From positions 2,356,001 through 2,420,000 of the forward strand of contig OY992838.1 in the NCBI GenBank assembly GCA_963921425.1: 64,000 bases of DNA, given 5' to 3'. Source of the stretch: Dryas octopetala. Its lineage: Eukaryota; Streptophyta; Magnoliopsida; Rosales; Rosaceae. The notes under the pieces were generated by a model. It did no database searches. It was not told the origin of the DNA and saw only the letters and a program-made list of their open reading frames with translations. Numbering within the stretch: position 1 is the first letter of the stretch; every line of letters starts with the position of its first letter. The translations under genes and the position numbers were made by a program. Shown here in pieces: positions 1 to 13,500 of the stretch.

Positions 1-13
1 TGCACAAATGTAG

Positions 14-58
14 ATGCATGCACACCTATGTACTTTGGGTACATAGGTGTACATGCAT
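14..58. repeat. Small hairpin in the NRPD2 intron
   Basis: Two 19-base arms (14-32 and 40-58) are reverse complements with a single mismatch around a 7-base loop. It lies in the intron before the first visible NRPD2 exon. Bases 59-256 hold only intron sequence that I can see. Confidence 0.6.
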
Positions 59-258
59 GTACGCCCATGTACACCTATAGATGGTTTGCGGAGAATATGT
101 AGGATGTGCTTACAATGGAAGATGACAGCAAAATGCCTGTAATCAGCTGCAATTAAATCTGAAATTGAATAATATGATTTCAAGGGCCAGCCTATTGCTT
201 TTACTAAGTTCACTTAAAAAAACTAGATTCCATTCACTAAAGTAATGTTTTGGTATAG

Positions 259-1776
259 GTTCGTTTTCCATGTCTTGGAGACAAGTTCTCGAGCATGCAT
301 GGGCAAAAAGGTGTGCTCGGATTTTTGGAGTCTCAAGAGAACTTCCCTTTCACAATACAGGGGATAGTCCCTGATATTGTAATTAATCCTCATGCATTTC
401 CTTCAAGACAAACTCCTGGTCAACTCCTAGAGGCCGCTTTAGGGAAGGGGATTGCCTGTGGTGGTTCCAAGAAATATGCCACCCCTTTCTCTACTCCCTC
501 TGTTGAAGAGATCACAGACCAACTTCATAGGTAACTCTGTCATTCTAATTCATATGACTTTCATGCTACCTTTACACCTTAAAAATTTCACTTTTCATTT
601 CATATTTGACATATTACAGGCATCAAGTTACTTCTCAGATTCTCAGTCATGGCAGTTTCTTTTCAACTGTGTTTTCCTATGGACATGCAATTGGAAATTT
701 AATATGTGGCTTTCTCACTTTTAAAGATGAAAAGTGGTTATTGTAAAATTTTAACAACCATACAAGATATAGTATTAATCAGAAAAAACTTCAGTCTGTT
801 TAATAAGTATGAGTTTATAAATATTTGTTCCTGCAGTGTAAAGTCGACCAAGTTACTTAATTTGAGTTGAGTTTACTTGCATATTAAGTTCTGTGATGAG
901 AGATTTGCTTTGTTGGATCTAGAGGAAATGTTGCTGATTCTACATGCATGGTTTGTCTGGATTTTATTGTATGTTTGTCGTCTCCACTGTGTTGTCTTGA
1001 GTATGTTTTTATGCCATTAAGACCCTGCACAACTTCTCTGCCTATGCCTATACCAGAAGGTCCAGAATGTGCTTTTATGTTGCTTAGTACTATAGTTGTG
1101 GCCCTTCACTTTTCAGTTATCGGTTCCCTTTTGGTTGAGATGTTATTGGTTGGTAGACTGCATAAAAATGTTGAAACGGAGTTTATGAGACTGTTCTCAT
1201 GTTTTAGTAAATTTTGTTTCATTCTCCCTTAAATGGATTATAATTATTCATGCATTGTTTAATATTAATGACAGGGCTGGATTCTCGAGATGGGGAAATG
1301 AGAGAGTATACAATGGTCGAACTGGTGAAATGGTTCGTTCTCTCATATTTATGGGCCCAACATTCTACCAGCGTCTGATTCACATGTCTGAAGACAAAGT
1401 GAAGTTTCGGAACACTGGACCAGTCCACCCTCTCACCCGACAGCCAGTGGCGGATCGTAAACGATTTGGTGGTATCAAGTTCGGTGAGATGGAGCGTGAC
1501 TGCCTTATTGCCCATGGGGCTTCTGCAAATTTGCATGAACGGCTCTTCACACTGAGTGACTCCTCAAAAATGCATATTTGCCAGAGATGCAAAAATGTGG
1601 CTATTGTGATCCAACGAACACCCGCCGGAGGCCGTAAGATCAGAGGTCCCCACTGCCGGGTATGTGATTCTGCGGATGACCTTGTCAAGGTTGATGTACC
1701 GTATGGGGCCAAGTTATTGTGGCAGGAGCTTTTCTGCATGGGCATAACTCTAAAGTTTGAAACCCGACTCTGTTGA
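259..1776 (+). CDS. NRPD2: RNA polymerase IV/V second-largest subunit, last two exons (partial)
   Basis: This is the C-terminal part of the subunit shared by plant Pol IV and Pol V, which make and use non-coding RNA in RNA-directed DNA methylation in the nucleus. Two exons are visible: 259-530 (after AG at 257-258, donor GT at 531) and 1275-1776 (after ACAG, stop TGA). They join in frame through an Arg codon, reading DQLHR then AGFSRWGNERVYNG. The RPB2-family C-terminal core is plain: GDKFSSMHGQKG, IVINPHAFPSRQT, GNERVYNGRTGE, the HMSEDKVKFRNTGPVHPLT region and a zinc ribbon with CQRC and CRVC. The wording, including PHAFPSRQTPGQLLEAALGK, fits NRPD2/NRPE2 better than Pol II NRPB2. The 5' exons lie before the window. 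No disabling change is seen. The 744-base intron holds nothing I recognise. Confidence 0.93.
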
Positions 1777-2043
1777 GTGAATGAATGGTGGGTTTCGGTC
1801 TATATGTTTGTGGAACTCTGGTATTTACTGACTCATGAATATTTCAATTAGTACCCTTTAGTTTTAGTTTCAGTTTTTTTTTTTTTTTGCTAATATTTTA
1901 GCTGCAGTTGACACCTAATTGTCTTTTTAAACTCTTTTCTTAAAAAAAAAATAATAATAATAAATAAATAAATTCTCTTGAAAGATTTAGTAGTCAATAT
2001 ATGACCCGCCCACCCCCCTCCGGCCCTTTAAAAAAAGAAATAG

Positions 2044-2372
2044 GCTAAATTTCACTTTTGGTTCATGTATTTGTGTCAAGTTCTATTTAGTTCATATAAT
2101 TTCAATTGTTCTTATTTTGGTTATATAGTTTATAAATCGTTATAATTCAAGGTTGTGTTAGCATTTTTGTCCCCTAATTCGTTTTGAATCACTAACGGTA
2201 TGTAAAGTATATGTGATAAAAATTACAATGGTTTGTAAAATATATGACTAAATATGCAACAAATTTAATGATGTAATATACAAAAATGTTAATATGTTCT
2301 TGAATTATCTTTGTAAACTATTGAACCAAAATCAGAATAATTGAAATTATAATGGCCAAAGTGAAATTTAGC
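2044..2372. mobile_element. MITE-like inverted-repeat element
   Basis: The ends are inverted copies: GCTAAATTTCAC begins at 2044 and its reverse complement ends at 2372. The similarity continues inward for roughly 100 bases on each side with many substitutions and small gaps, giving an imperfect fold-back of about 330 bp. No open reading frame is present. I could not define a convincing target-site duplication, so the superfamily is open. It lies between the convergent 3' ends of NRPD2 and the hydrolase-like gene. Confidence 0.6.
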
Positions 2373-2556
2373 TCAAGTGAAGTTTGACCAAATAAATAAC
2401 TTTATTTTTCTTTTGGTGTGCTCTTATTTAATATCTATTAGAAAGTTTATACCTCAGGACCAGAAAAAAAAAAAAAAAAGAAAGTGTAGACATACGCCAT
2501 AAGTAATTTTCCTTCTTTTTTTTGCCAAGAGCAAATTTTATTTTACATTCACGTCC

Positions 2557-2559
<3 letters not shown>

Positions 2560-2594
<35 letters not shown>
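2560..2594. repeat. (GA)n microsatellite
   Basis: An uninterrupted GA dinucleotide run downstream of the hydrolase-like gene. The decayed copy of that gene at 36 kb has the equivalent position near 35839 but without the long GA run. Confidence 0.95.
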
Positions 2595-2595
<1 letters not shown>

Positions 2596-2867
2596 CTCTA
2601 ATGCCTTCACAAAAAGTCATAAATAAATGTGATACAAATCTTATTCATTTTGTTATGTGATGCAAACCACACTTTCATGGCTATCTTAAGAGTGAAGACA
2701 ACCCTTAAATTCTGTGACCATCTTCCGGATTTATAGCAAAAAAAGGCCCTATACTTTCAGATGGGGCAATGCTAGTACAAAGAAATGTGTTAAAATAATA
2801 TCTAAGGAAATCATGAACAAACAGGCAATGCATAAATTTAGCCTCCTTTTTTTTATGTGAATCAGTC

Positions 2868-5800
2868 TCACATGAATGGCTCTCGCAAAGCTGTGGGAAG
2901 CTCCAGCTCGGGCTCGAATTCAGGAAGTGCGGAGAAATAGCAGTCGACCATATCTTTGGAAACTTCTTTTAAACTAGGAGGGTCCCACTGCAAAATTAGG
3001 ATGAAATTTAATCATGATCACTGCTTGAAAAAAGACTTAAGAAGACAGTACATTTCTCAGGGCTGAAAATAGAATGGCTACCTTGGGTGCAAAGTCTTTG
3101 TCTACCAATCTTGCCCGAATACCCTACAGGCATATAGAAACAAGGGACAATGTAATAGCAGATCAAAAGATGTTCACTACATGAAAATTAGAAACCCCAT
3201 GCCCCTTACCTCACAGAAGTCATTAGAGACCCGTTTTGAAATTCCATTAACAGATATACGGTATTCTCGAGCCAGACACTGATCAAGAGATTGAAATCTG
3301 CCCTCACGTATCTGAATGCACCAGTGAAAGTCAGGCAGAGTATAAAAGCAATAGAGGTGTAACTCCATAACATTCTAGGGAGTGATAACTCACAGATCGT
3401 AAAGAAACTGTCAAACTCAAAGGGGAGGCTTCTTTTAGTTTCTTGTGGGCTGTTGTGCACCATTCATCATATGAATCAGCAGCTTCCTTTTCCTGACCAA
3501 TAATTATTTCCATTTCAAAGATATTTACCAAAAGTAAATTCCACAATGTATTTAAAAAATCATAATTAATATATTGGAAAACATTTGGCTTCACGCATTT
3601 TGGATAGCATTTTTGTGTTATCTTTTAAATGCATGCCTTCCAAAACACTTCTCATGACATTCCTAGACTGATATGCGATACGACCCAACCATGGGTAATA
3701 TTGAAGTTGCGCTGGGTACAGACCAATAATGGCACAGTTATGTAGTCGATGATTGCCCTACAAGTTTTAATAAGGAACAAAAATATATTATGCTTACCAA
3801 AGCATCAATAATTTCCTCAACTGTGTCATGGCTGAAACATCTATCAATAACCTCAAGCCTGAGTGAACATAAAAGAATGGAGATAAAGCAAGTCAGACAA
3901 ACAGGTAGATGGTATCACAAATAAGTTCTCTGTAACTGTTAAATCTTGTTGTTAATGCTGCAGTACAGAAGGACATGAACATAAATTAAGTGCAGAGTAA
4001 CTGTCCACACCATAAATTCAAAATTAAAATATGTGATAAAAAATTACTTAGAGAGTATACTCCTTCTGTCTAGATAAACCAGGTCACCATATTGTGCAAG
4101 AGATGCTTCTATAACAGAAGGTTCATCTGTGATTAATTTACCCAGGCGTTCTTCAACCATAGCAAGTCTCTAGCAGAAAGAGTTTTGATGATCATCAGAT
4201 GCAGATTAATGATAAAATACTTAAAAAAGAAGCAGAAGAATAAGGAGAAATGCAAACAAACTGCATTTAATGTGTAGTGCGTAGCAAGGCCACAGGCAAT
4301 CATCTCTACACCATTAAGCTTGTCTCCTGTAAGAGCTAAGTATTCTCCTGCAGAAATGAAACAAATTATATATCTGGCGAATTTAATGCTTTTAGATACA
4401 GGATGTAGATGTTGAATTGTGATAAGGCTGGATATCTCAAATTTACAAAGTATAAGTTACCTAAGTAGCCAGGTAGACGTGAAAGATAATAGGAAGCCCC
4501 TGCATCAGGATGGAAACCCATCTGAGTCTCTGGATTGGCAAATACCTGCAAAAATGCAGCACAGTTAACAAGAATTAGCATAGTCTACAAGTCAGAAAAT
4601 GCAGAGTTGTTCTCTTTTTCAGAAGATTGGACAACACTTCACTGAAGGCATCAAGAAGCATAAAGTAAGCAACAGTCACATACAGTTTTATCAGTCACCA
4701 AGCGGAACATTCCTGGGATTGAAATTCCAGCCCCACCTCCCATAGTGATACCATCCAATATAGCCACCTGCACAAATGCTGATTAGGTGATCATCAAAAG
4801 ATCCATTTAAATTTGATATGGTATAGCCGCATAGACTACTTGCATCAGGGTAAATCCCCCTTAGAGATAGGAAACTTAAAAGGAACTTGAAAGCATATTC
4901 GGATATTCAATGCGTAAACAGTTCTTTATATTTAAAGAAACTGTAACATATGTAGTACTATGAGTATGCTACAACTCAGATTGAAAATAAAAGCACTGCT
5001 AATCTAGTACTCACATGTGGCTTCAGGTATGTTCCTTGAATATATACAAATTTATACAATGTGTCGAAAAACTTTTTACATTCCTTGGCATTCCCTGCAC
5101 ATTATTAATACATTAGAAAAGAAAACCAGCAATTCCATTTATGTATTTAACAATTAACACCAGAAAGAGAAAAAAGCTCCTCAAACAGGTGTGGAATGTG
5201 CATGGGCATAAAAGTGTTACAAGCAAAACCTCATGGGTGGTCTGAGTAATATGGCATCTGAAATCCGCCCAAAAAACCAACAAATAAATAAATAAACAGC
5301 TGTAGAGAATGTTCAGTATTAGAAAGTACAAATGGCATTCCCAAAAAATCAGTTTATTGCATGGAATTTTAAAGTACGTCATTATGAGCTAGAAAGAAAA
5401 TATTGAAGAACTTGTTCTCGTTGTGTTATTGAAAATTCAGGAAAAACTTAAAAGCAGAGTCATAAACAAAACAATTATTCTTGAGATGATAGCTAATACC
5501 TTGAAGTAAAAGAGGTATAAAAAAATAACAAAAAGAAAAGATCGACTTGCCTTCATTCACTAGTTGATAAAGGGCAACAGCATCTGCACCAGAACAGAAT
5601 GCCCTCCCACTACCCTTTACAAAATCAAGATAGCATCTCAGACAAGTGTAAACAGATTTGAAGCATCAGGTATGTTTGATTCCATGTTCAAAAAGCATTT
5701 CTGGGAGTAAATTGAAAAAAAAATGATGACGGAGGTTCATATTACACTTGATTCCAGTAACTGTAAACAGAAATTTTTTCCCAAAAATGGCTTTCTCAGA

Positions 5801-6601
5801 AAGATAATTAGATATTTTTCATGCATCATCATAGTTCTTCCTTAAATTCAAAATTAGGGACAGCTACATGTTCTCAAAACTAACATATTGGGCTCATAGT
5901 ATGAGCTGAGCTCAAGGACCCTCCTACACCATGATTTTATAGTGTCTGATATAGTCCTTCATTCTCAGCGCATTGCAAGAAGTAAAAATAAATCTGATAA
6001 AATGAAATCATACATGCCCTCATATAAGCCCAAGAGTGAGTACGGAACAACATAATACCTTCATCAAGACAAAGCCAATATCCGGGTTATCTTCCCATGA
6101 TTCATAGAGTCTCTTCAGCCGAGCTGCCTATAAACCCCAACGAAAATAAAATCTTAAAATATTTGGTATATATATACGAACTACGCAACACCATGAGCAA
6201 AAACCCAGTAAAGAAAAGCAATGAAAATGAAGAAACATCAACAGCACAAACCATAGCATTATTGAGAGCATTCAGTGCAGATGGTCTATTGAGAATGGCT
6301 GTTCTCGATTTAGCTCTTCCATCAACCATAACCTGAATTTAAATCCATAAACAGATTAAGGAATGCATTGAAACCAAACATAAATAGAATACATTTTTAT
6401 AAAAAAAAAAAAGATGGTTGTTCTCCTGAAATGAAATAATTACATATATAAATAGAGAGAGAAGGAGAGAGAGACCAGGTCTTGGACATCATCATATTGG
6501 GCATAGCTTGGTTGAGCAGAAAAGCCTCTGTAATGGGAAAGAGAACTTGGTCTCTGACTCACACACCTCCTCAAGGCTTCGAAAGCTTTTGCTCTCTGCA
6601 T
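2868..6601 (-). CDS. 3-hydroxyisobutyryl-CoA hydrolase-like protein, mitochondrial
   Basis: Crotonase-fold thioesterase of the HIBCH-like family, which acts in mitochondrial valine and acyl-CoA breakdown. Fourteen coding exons, in transcript order: 6601-6476, 6332-6252, 6127-6059, 5614-5551, 5094-5015, 4767-4684, 4545-4461, 4347-4262, 4169-4048, 3858-3798, 3492-3394, 3311-3210, 3123-3082, 2987-2868. They total 1221 nt, 406 aa, close to plant family length. The N-terminus ([20 protein letters not shown]) is Arg-rich without acidic residues, as in a mitochondrial presequence. Visible motifs are [11 protein letters not shown] near residue 93, [12 protein letters not shown] near 145 and [18 protein letters not shown] near 172; the last carries the Glu and Asp positions used by HIBCH enzymes. 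Intron 4 has a GC donor (5550-5549). It resembles Arabidopsis HIBCH-like proteins 2/3; the true acyl-CoA substrate is not settled. A truncated decayed copy lies at 36-37 kb. Confidence 0.92.
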
Positions 6602-7467
6602 CTTTTCTCTTTGCTAATTTTTCAGCGCTCTAGACACAGTCAGCCTCAGTTTCAGCTCACTAAGCTTAAACCCTGAAACCGTTTGTACTTTAAAGACGAC
6701 AATCTCTCAACCGTTAGATTATCTGACTTTGAGAGCCTGTATGAATAAGACCATCTCCTAACCGTTCGATTGTCTGACCTCTGGTAAATGTCTGATCTTG
6801 TTTATAGGGCTAAAAGGTGGGTCGGGCCTTGAATAGCTAATCCAAGAGCCCACTATGTTCTTATAGCCTATAGGCTGAGGTCGAGGTTTGGACTGGGCCG
6901 CTTTTCATTTTATAGCTTAGGACAAGACGTTGACATTTTATATTGGCCTGCCTTGACCGACCCATTTCAACAACCGACATGAAACATTTCGTTCTAAAAA
7001 AAATATGCTTGTATTTACCCCCATTTTTGTTCACCATCCCACAACTTTAATTTTATCATTATTTATTCCTAATTCTTTTATCTTCCCCATAATTGCTTCT
7101 TCTTTTTTTTTTTTGTAAAAGTTTAAAAGTTTTGGTTGGCATAATCAACCTTCTCCCACAAAAGGAAATATTCATGTATATGTCAAGTTCAGATGACAAT
7201 CAATAAGAAACATTTTAGTGACAACAAAAAGAAAAGAAAGGAAAGATTGTCTTTATTTGCTTATTTAGGTAAAGTAATGAATAACTTCCCGTTGATTTCA
7301 CCATCAGAGTTTCTTATACAACTGAATTCCAATTTCCAAGTGCATCTACCCAAACTCCAAAGCACCTACATTCAGCTCTTTCATTTACATTCTATTTTCA
7401 CGGCATTGTCCATTGGTTTCCAACTCTCCAAGCATACATAATTGTCAAATTCAATTTGAAGGGTTCA
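6602..7467. other. Intergenic region upstream of the hydrolase-like gene
   Basis: This holds the 5' flank of the hydrolase-like gene and the 3' flank of the PLD-like gene, both on the minus strand. I see no gene. Between about 6805 and 6975 the sequence turns G/C-richer and starts and ends with GGGTCGG/CCGACCC-like words, perhaps an old MITE remnant, but arms cannot be aligned with confidence. Confidence 0.4.
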
Positions 7468-10007
7468 TCAACTTGAACAATCCTGACCTTCCCCCAACTC
7501 TTCCACTGGCACAGTATATGCCGAATCCCAGTCAGCATCAAAGACTTCTTGAAGCTGAGAAACAATGGCAGGGTTGTATGTTCCAAAGCTGACACCAGCT
7601 GTTGAATAGAAGTAATCCCAGATAAGATTGCTTGTACCAATGTTGGCTCGAACATCACTTACTGCATACTTTCCATGGTTGACCCTGGTATAACCAGGAT
7701 ATGCATTTCCAGTATCAGTACCGTTGCCAGTAGTGGCAGGTCCTGTCAAGTTGAAACCTGGGACTATATAGTACTTGATCTCAACTTTCCCAGAACAATG
7801 GTTATACTTGGATGAAGAGCAGAGAACGTTAGAGTAGAGGAGAGATTTCAGGTAAGGATCTGTGCTGTTGATAAAATGTGCCCAGTACGCTACCAATAGC
7901 TTCACTGTTGCTTTCTTGGAGAAGACAACCTACCAATTACCATTTCATATGTTTTGTAAGTTTTTACATGGTCGAAGAAGCATGTATGCAAGAGAATAAA
8001 AAGTAATTACAGTGGAAGTTTACCTCTGATATTGCAGAGGAGAGGGATGCCCAATAAACTGTTTGCTTCATATATTGGGACTGACCAAGCCAGTCCATAG
8101 TACTAATCCTAACAGTCTCTCCAGTTCCTACAGATTTAATAGTCTCTATCCATGCCTGTTCATCAGCCTGGTACCTGCCAAATGACAGCTGAAGTCGGCG
8201 AATGCCGTCAAAATGAATGAAGAAGAAAGTTCAAAACCAAGTGAAGCACGAGAACTTCGCTTCTAGCATTTTGTGAGTTCCTTTCTGTCTTTTAATGAAA
8301 GTGTGACACCAATTTATGTCTTGAAATGAAAGGCAAGAAAATGATGACCAAATGACCTTTCCATTTAGAATTATACAACAAACACCAAACAAAAACATAT
8401 CAGCAAAGAAAATGTTAGATATTGCCTAATTACCTCTGGAGGAGCAAAAGAGAGATAGCTGGATTGAGGTTGCAAATTTGAATCATTACATCCAGGAGTC
8501 TGGATTGGCAATTTGAACATATAAGGGTCTGACAGTATAGGATATCCTGCTACATTGTGAGTCTCCTCAAATCTTGGAAGAGGTGACCTGCAGTAACATA
8601 ATTAAAGTTAACTGACTGCATTGTAGGAACCCAGTGTACCAATAATTTTGTTTGCATATACAGAACAAATACACCTAACCATGATTGCTCTTAAATAACC
8701 AAAACAACAAATTAATCAACTTTCAAACTATCATACTTTAACTGCAAAGGCTGACAATATCTAAGAAGCATAAGAGATAACACACATAAAAGGTAAGAAA
8801 TCAATGGGTAAAGTATCCAGACACTTAAGGCAAAGATAAATGTATAGAACTAGAAATGAAGTTGGTTTCCACTACAAGCCTCAAACATACCTACACCGCT
8901 CTTTAGAATCCACGAAATGTGACCAGCAAGGAACCTGTCTATCGGTCTGCCACTGTTGATCTGTTACATTTGTCGTGTATGCTGTAGAATTAAGAGATGC
9001 AAGTTTCCATAGGTTGTCAAAGTAGGTCTCAACATTTTTGGCTATTTCTGGACAACCAACAAGATAAATTCCCAGTTCCTTCACCTGCAACCATTGAATA
9101 ATAGGACATTATAACTGGAAGAGACAACTAAAGAAAGTATCAGGATAAATTTGCAAGAGTAGCAAAGTTCCCAAAAATACTTGTGTGAGAGATTTCCAGT
9201 CGTTGTTTGCGGATCCAATATACACATCTCGCTGATCTGATATCCAAACTTTGGCATGGACTATGCCTGACCCCCACCATTCACTAAGTAACAAAGTCAC
9301 ATTCTTTACATTGGGCCTTCCTAAAGCAAGGTTGGATGGTTCTGTGGTATAGTCAGGATATACACCTGAGTGTGATAGTAGCCTAAAAGGCCAAAAATAT
9401 AATCAACAACAAAAACAAAAACAATATAGCAATCACTTCAAATACTAAAATACATAAATTAACTATCTTCAAATTCTGCTAAAACATGACATGTGGGTTC
9501 TTAGCCATGGCTTAAAATTGCAAGTTTAAGGTGTACCTGATAGTAAGATTGCGTTGAGCAGCATTGTCTAAGGCTTTATAAACAGAAGCACCTTCCTGAG
9601 CTCCAAATCTCTGCACATCCACCTTTGAGTACCCAAAATCCCCAGAGCGAGGATCTTCAGGACGCGCTTTTAGCTGCCAGTACTGAGCAATTATGTCCAG
9701 CCTCTTAGTTGAGTTACCCGCCAACCATTGAAACACATCCGCTACGCACAATTTTACAAACACCTTATGATCAAAACAAAAAATGAAAATTCTGCTTCTT
9801 TGGTTTTGATTTTTGAGTGATGAAATGTACGTTACCGGTGGAGAGGACGCCGGGGACACGCCGGAGGTCCTGCATGTCGGTGGGGATTGATTGGACCAGC
9901 CATGCTTTGCATTGGGCTGAGGATTCAGAGACTGGTAGCAGATTGACTAACACGAAGAGAGCAATCGCGATGACGACGTCGTTTCTATGACTGCTAGTGA
10001 CTTTCAT
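7468..10007 (-). CDS. PLD3/PLD4-type phospholipase D-like protein, secretory
   Basis: Seven exons: 10007-9836, 9741-9537, 9382-9181, 9084-8891, 8587-8434, 8188-8024, 7929-7468; 1554 nt, 517 aa. A hydrophobic signal segment (AIALFVLVNLLPVSESS) follows a short basic start, so the protein should enter the secretory pathway. It has two complete HKD motifs: HAKVWISDQRDVYIGSANND near residue 168 and HGKYAVSDVRANIGTSN near 449. The flanking KSLTQVKELG and DWDSAYT match animal PLD3/PLD4 more than classical plant PLDs, and no C2 or PX/PH domain is present. Several NxS/T sites agree with a lumenal protein. Mammalian PLD3/4 are endolysosomal 5' exonucleases; whether this plant protein cuts nucleic acid or lipid is not shown by sequence. 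Exon 1 to exon 2 joins as LST-A-DVFQWLAG. Confidence 0.9.
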
Positions 10008-10532
10008 CTTTCTCTTAATTTATGCGTGCATCGTTGTAATTTGTATGCTGTATGTATTAATGGGTGATCGACCGCTATACATGGAACAAAGTCAAACACT
10101 GAAACTTGAAAGATAGGTAATCGAACGTTGGTTACTGTATTGATACATACGGAAATTACGATTTTGCCCCTTATCCCGTATGTATACTTCAATTGGATGC
10201 CATTTTAGTGGTCCTGTATTATTGTACTACAAGCTCCAACATTCAGTTTAGATCATTCCTAAGAATGGAAACATGGTTGTCTGATGAAACAGCAAATGAA
10301 CTAGCACTTAGCCGAAACACATAATTTTACAATTGGGAGCAAAAGCCGAAAGGAAGACAAGGCACCCGAATAACTGTTTACATTTTAACTACAGTAGAAC
10401 TCAGTTTGAAATAATATGCCAGACGAAAAGACAAATATGATCATCAGCTACTGCAAATCCTACCCCTTTGTACACTTGGCAGTTGATTTTTCCACACTCG
10501 TTCAATTCTAGTAAGCCCCATAAAATCTCCCT

Positions 10533-13500
10533 CTAGGAGATGGAATGCCTTCTGTATCTTGAAGATGAAACAGACTTTGTATCACCAGGAACTATTGAAG
10601 TTGGACTCTGCGAACTCCCAGATGTCTCGGAGCTCCTGTTCTCTCCTCCTCCATGGCCCTTACCCACAGACCATAATTTATCGAAAATTCTCCTTGATCT
10701 AGATGGCAACAGTTGCACACCACTTCTACTGTTTTTGCTGTTCTTACCCAATTTCCCATTTTTCCGGAACTCTTCGGTTACCTTCATTTGGCTCATCTGT
10801 TTCCTCAAAGATTTGCAATTTTCTTCAGTTGTCTTGTCACTTTTGCCATCCATATTTGTCATGGAATGTGAAGCATCGCAGGGTTGGCTGTTAAGGGCTC
10901 TCGCGCCAGCTGAAGATCTGACCTGCTCAAAAAAGAGAACTTGGACAACAACTCGGAGTGGAAGCTGCTCATTCTGTGCAGCATCCATGGATGCTTCCAC
11001 CGTCAGTTTCTTGACATCCATTAATCCACATACTCGTTTCCTTTCGGCCTTCGTCAAATTAGGGTGCTCCTGGATACAGGACAATTAATCAGTACTTCAT
11101 GCAAATAATTCACTAAAATTTGAAAGGCTGCATATCTTTCCCACAAATCGACTAATTATGATTGATCATAGAATGCAAGCCAGATTCCTGCATCCTCTAC
11201 TTGAATCTCAAAAGGCATGACAAGGCCACTCTAATGCCAAGCAAAAGGCATGATAGGGAAAAAGCAAGAAGATAAATAAACCTAGAGCACATGGCTTAAA
11301 GCATACCTTCAGGTAGATGTCAATGGCTTTGTACAATCCATCATGAATTGGCCTTGCTGACTCAAGGATTGATTGTGACAAGTCTATGAAAGTAGAAAGG
11401 TTAAGATTTGGATCATGTGCAATTTCTGCAAGATACCCATCAATTAGTCTACCAACACTCAACACGGATCCATGCCCTAAGATAAACTTATCACTCCCCT
11501 TTTCATTCTTCTCAACAACATCCAAATCCCAGTTACACTTTTCATGCATCACAAACTGACTCACAACAGACTGGACCAATTCAACATCATATATAGTAAT
11601 TTGAGGAGACTGAGCTGGGATCAACAAATCACCGACACGAGCTTCGTGCAACTTCAAACTGATCCTCTTCACCAAATCTTCTCTCAATGACTCATCTGCT
11701 CCAACCAAAATAGTAACTTTCAAAAGTTTCAGCAAGAAACTACATGAACAACCCATACCTTTGTCGGACGGCAATAAGCAAACAATTGTTTCTACCAGAG
11801 ATTTGTTCCTCAAGGCATGCTCATCAGAAACCAATGCATCAACAGAATCTGGCAACCATCTAACTGCATAAGTTTTCAGAGCCTCCCCAATAACAGCACC
11901 ATCCATTCTTCCCTTTGATCTCACAGCAAGCATGACTCGCTTGTAAATATCAATATCCAGCTCACATATATCTTCAACCCACCAATCCCTTGGAACATTT
12001 TCTCGATAATTCATCCCTTCTTCAATAATTTTATCAGGCTCTGCTAATTTCCGGTTATATGTGTAGGACCAACTGATGTTTGCAGGGTCCACAGATGTCT
12101 TAGAAGCAATTGAATCTACGCATCTTCCGACAATCTTCAGATCCTCAGACCATGACAGAAGAGGTTTGGTGGTTTGGAGAACAATAATGGAATCTTTCCA
12201 GCTACGAAAGATACTTGAGTTAAGGAATACCTCAATTTTATATATTAGGTTACTGCGATCAACATCCTCGGTCATCTCCAGATACTCAGCAGCACAACGA
12301 GCAGCCACAACATTGTAAGCATTGAGAGTAACAGTCATTCCATAACAAAACTTTGCACAAATTTCAAAGGATTTTGGCCCACCAGGGAAATCAGCCATGT
12401 AAACTTCATCAGAATTCTCCTCACTGGCTTTGGATACTAGTTTTTGCAAGAGATTGCTCTTTGACAAGAGAGGGAACTGGAAAGAAAAATTGAGTCAACA
12501 ATATGAAACAGAACAAGCTTTGCTAGAGAACAGCAGCAGTAATTCTAGCCACGAATATGCATTCAATGAACAAGCATGCACCCACATTCTAATTTTGCAA
12601 ACTGCTAAATATGTTCATAGGAACATAATCCGACGCTTTTATATCACGCCAAAACAACAAAACAATCTAATGCTTTTATAATAAAAATTCATCTCACTTG
12701 AAGAAAAGGATGGCAAGGACAACATACCTTGTGAAGGTAAAACTTCACTTCCCCAACATTTATGATGACATCAGTTGCCAAATCAGATGACACATATCTG
12801 CATGAACATATGAAAATCAGCTAAGTCCATAGAGACAAGGATGATAGAAACTATAAGGCATGCAAATATAAATTATATGAAAACAACAAATGCACCATTT
12901 CTTATCTATACCAAAACAAACAAGAGCTAGTTTCATGGTGTGCTGGCTCATCAACTTAATCTCATTAGGGACCAATCAGAGATGACGTGCTCTGAGCATT
13001 AATATAATTTCAACAATCCAGAAGACAATAAGTTCGGTAAATAAACCTCAACAACAGTAGTTCTCAAAGTTTCTAGTAACAAATACTGCATCATTCATTG
13101 TTAAATTAGATGAAAGAATTCATCTTGTGTTCAATAGAGTACACCAGAAGGAATATCACTTCCTTTAATTACTCACAAAGTAATGACAACCATCAAACCT
13201 CTAAACGAATAAAATGGTCCGCATATTGGCAAGATAATGGAATGATAGATCCATTCCAACACCTACCCCTAGTGTATCAGGCTTATTGGTTTAATTTAAA
13301 TACAGATTGGAGGTATTAGGTTAGTGGCTTAGTGCATCAAGGTTTTCTGCCTTTTTCATAGTATACTTCTACTATGAGAAAATAGCTTGTGCAAATTCCA
13401 AAAACCATGTCAAGGTCTAGAATTCAAATCACATAGACCAAGATAAGTATCCAAAACCCCTTGCATAGCTGAAATTGAAACTAAAAGTTCATAGGGTTGT

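Noticed and set aside
1219..1745. Minus-strand frames opposite NRPD2
   Set aside because: Antisense shadows of the last NRPD2 exon.
10540..11088. 182-codon plus-strand frame
   Set aside because: Antisense shadow of NPY1 exon 4.
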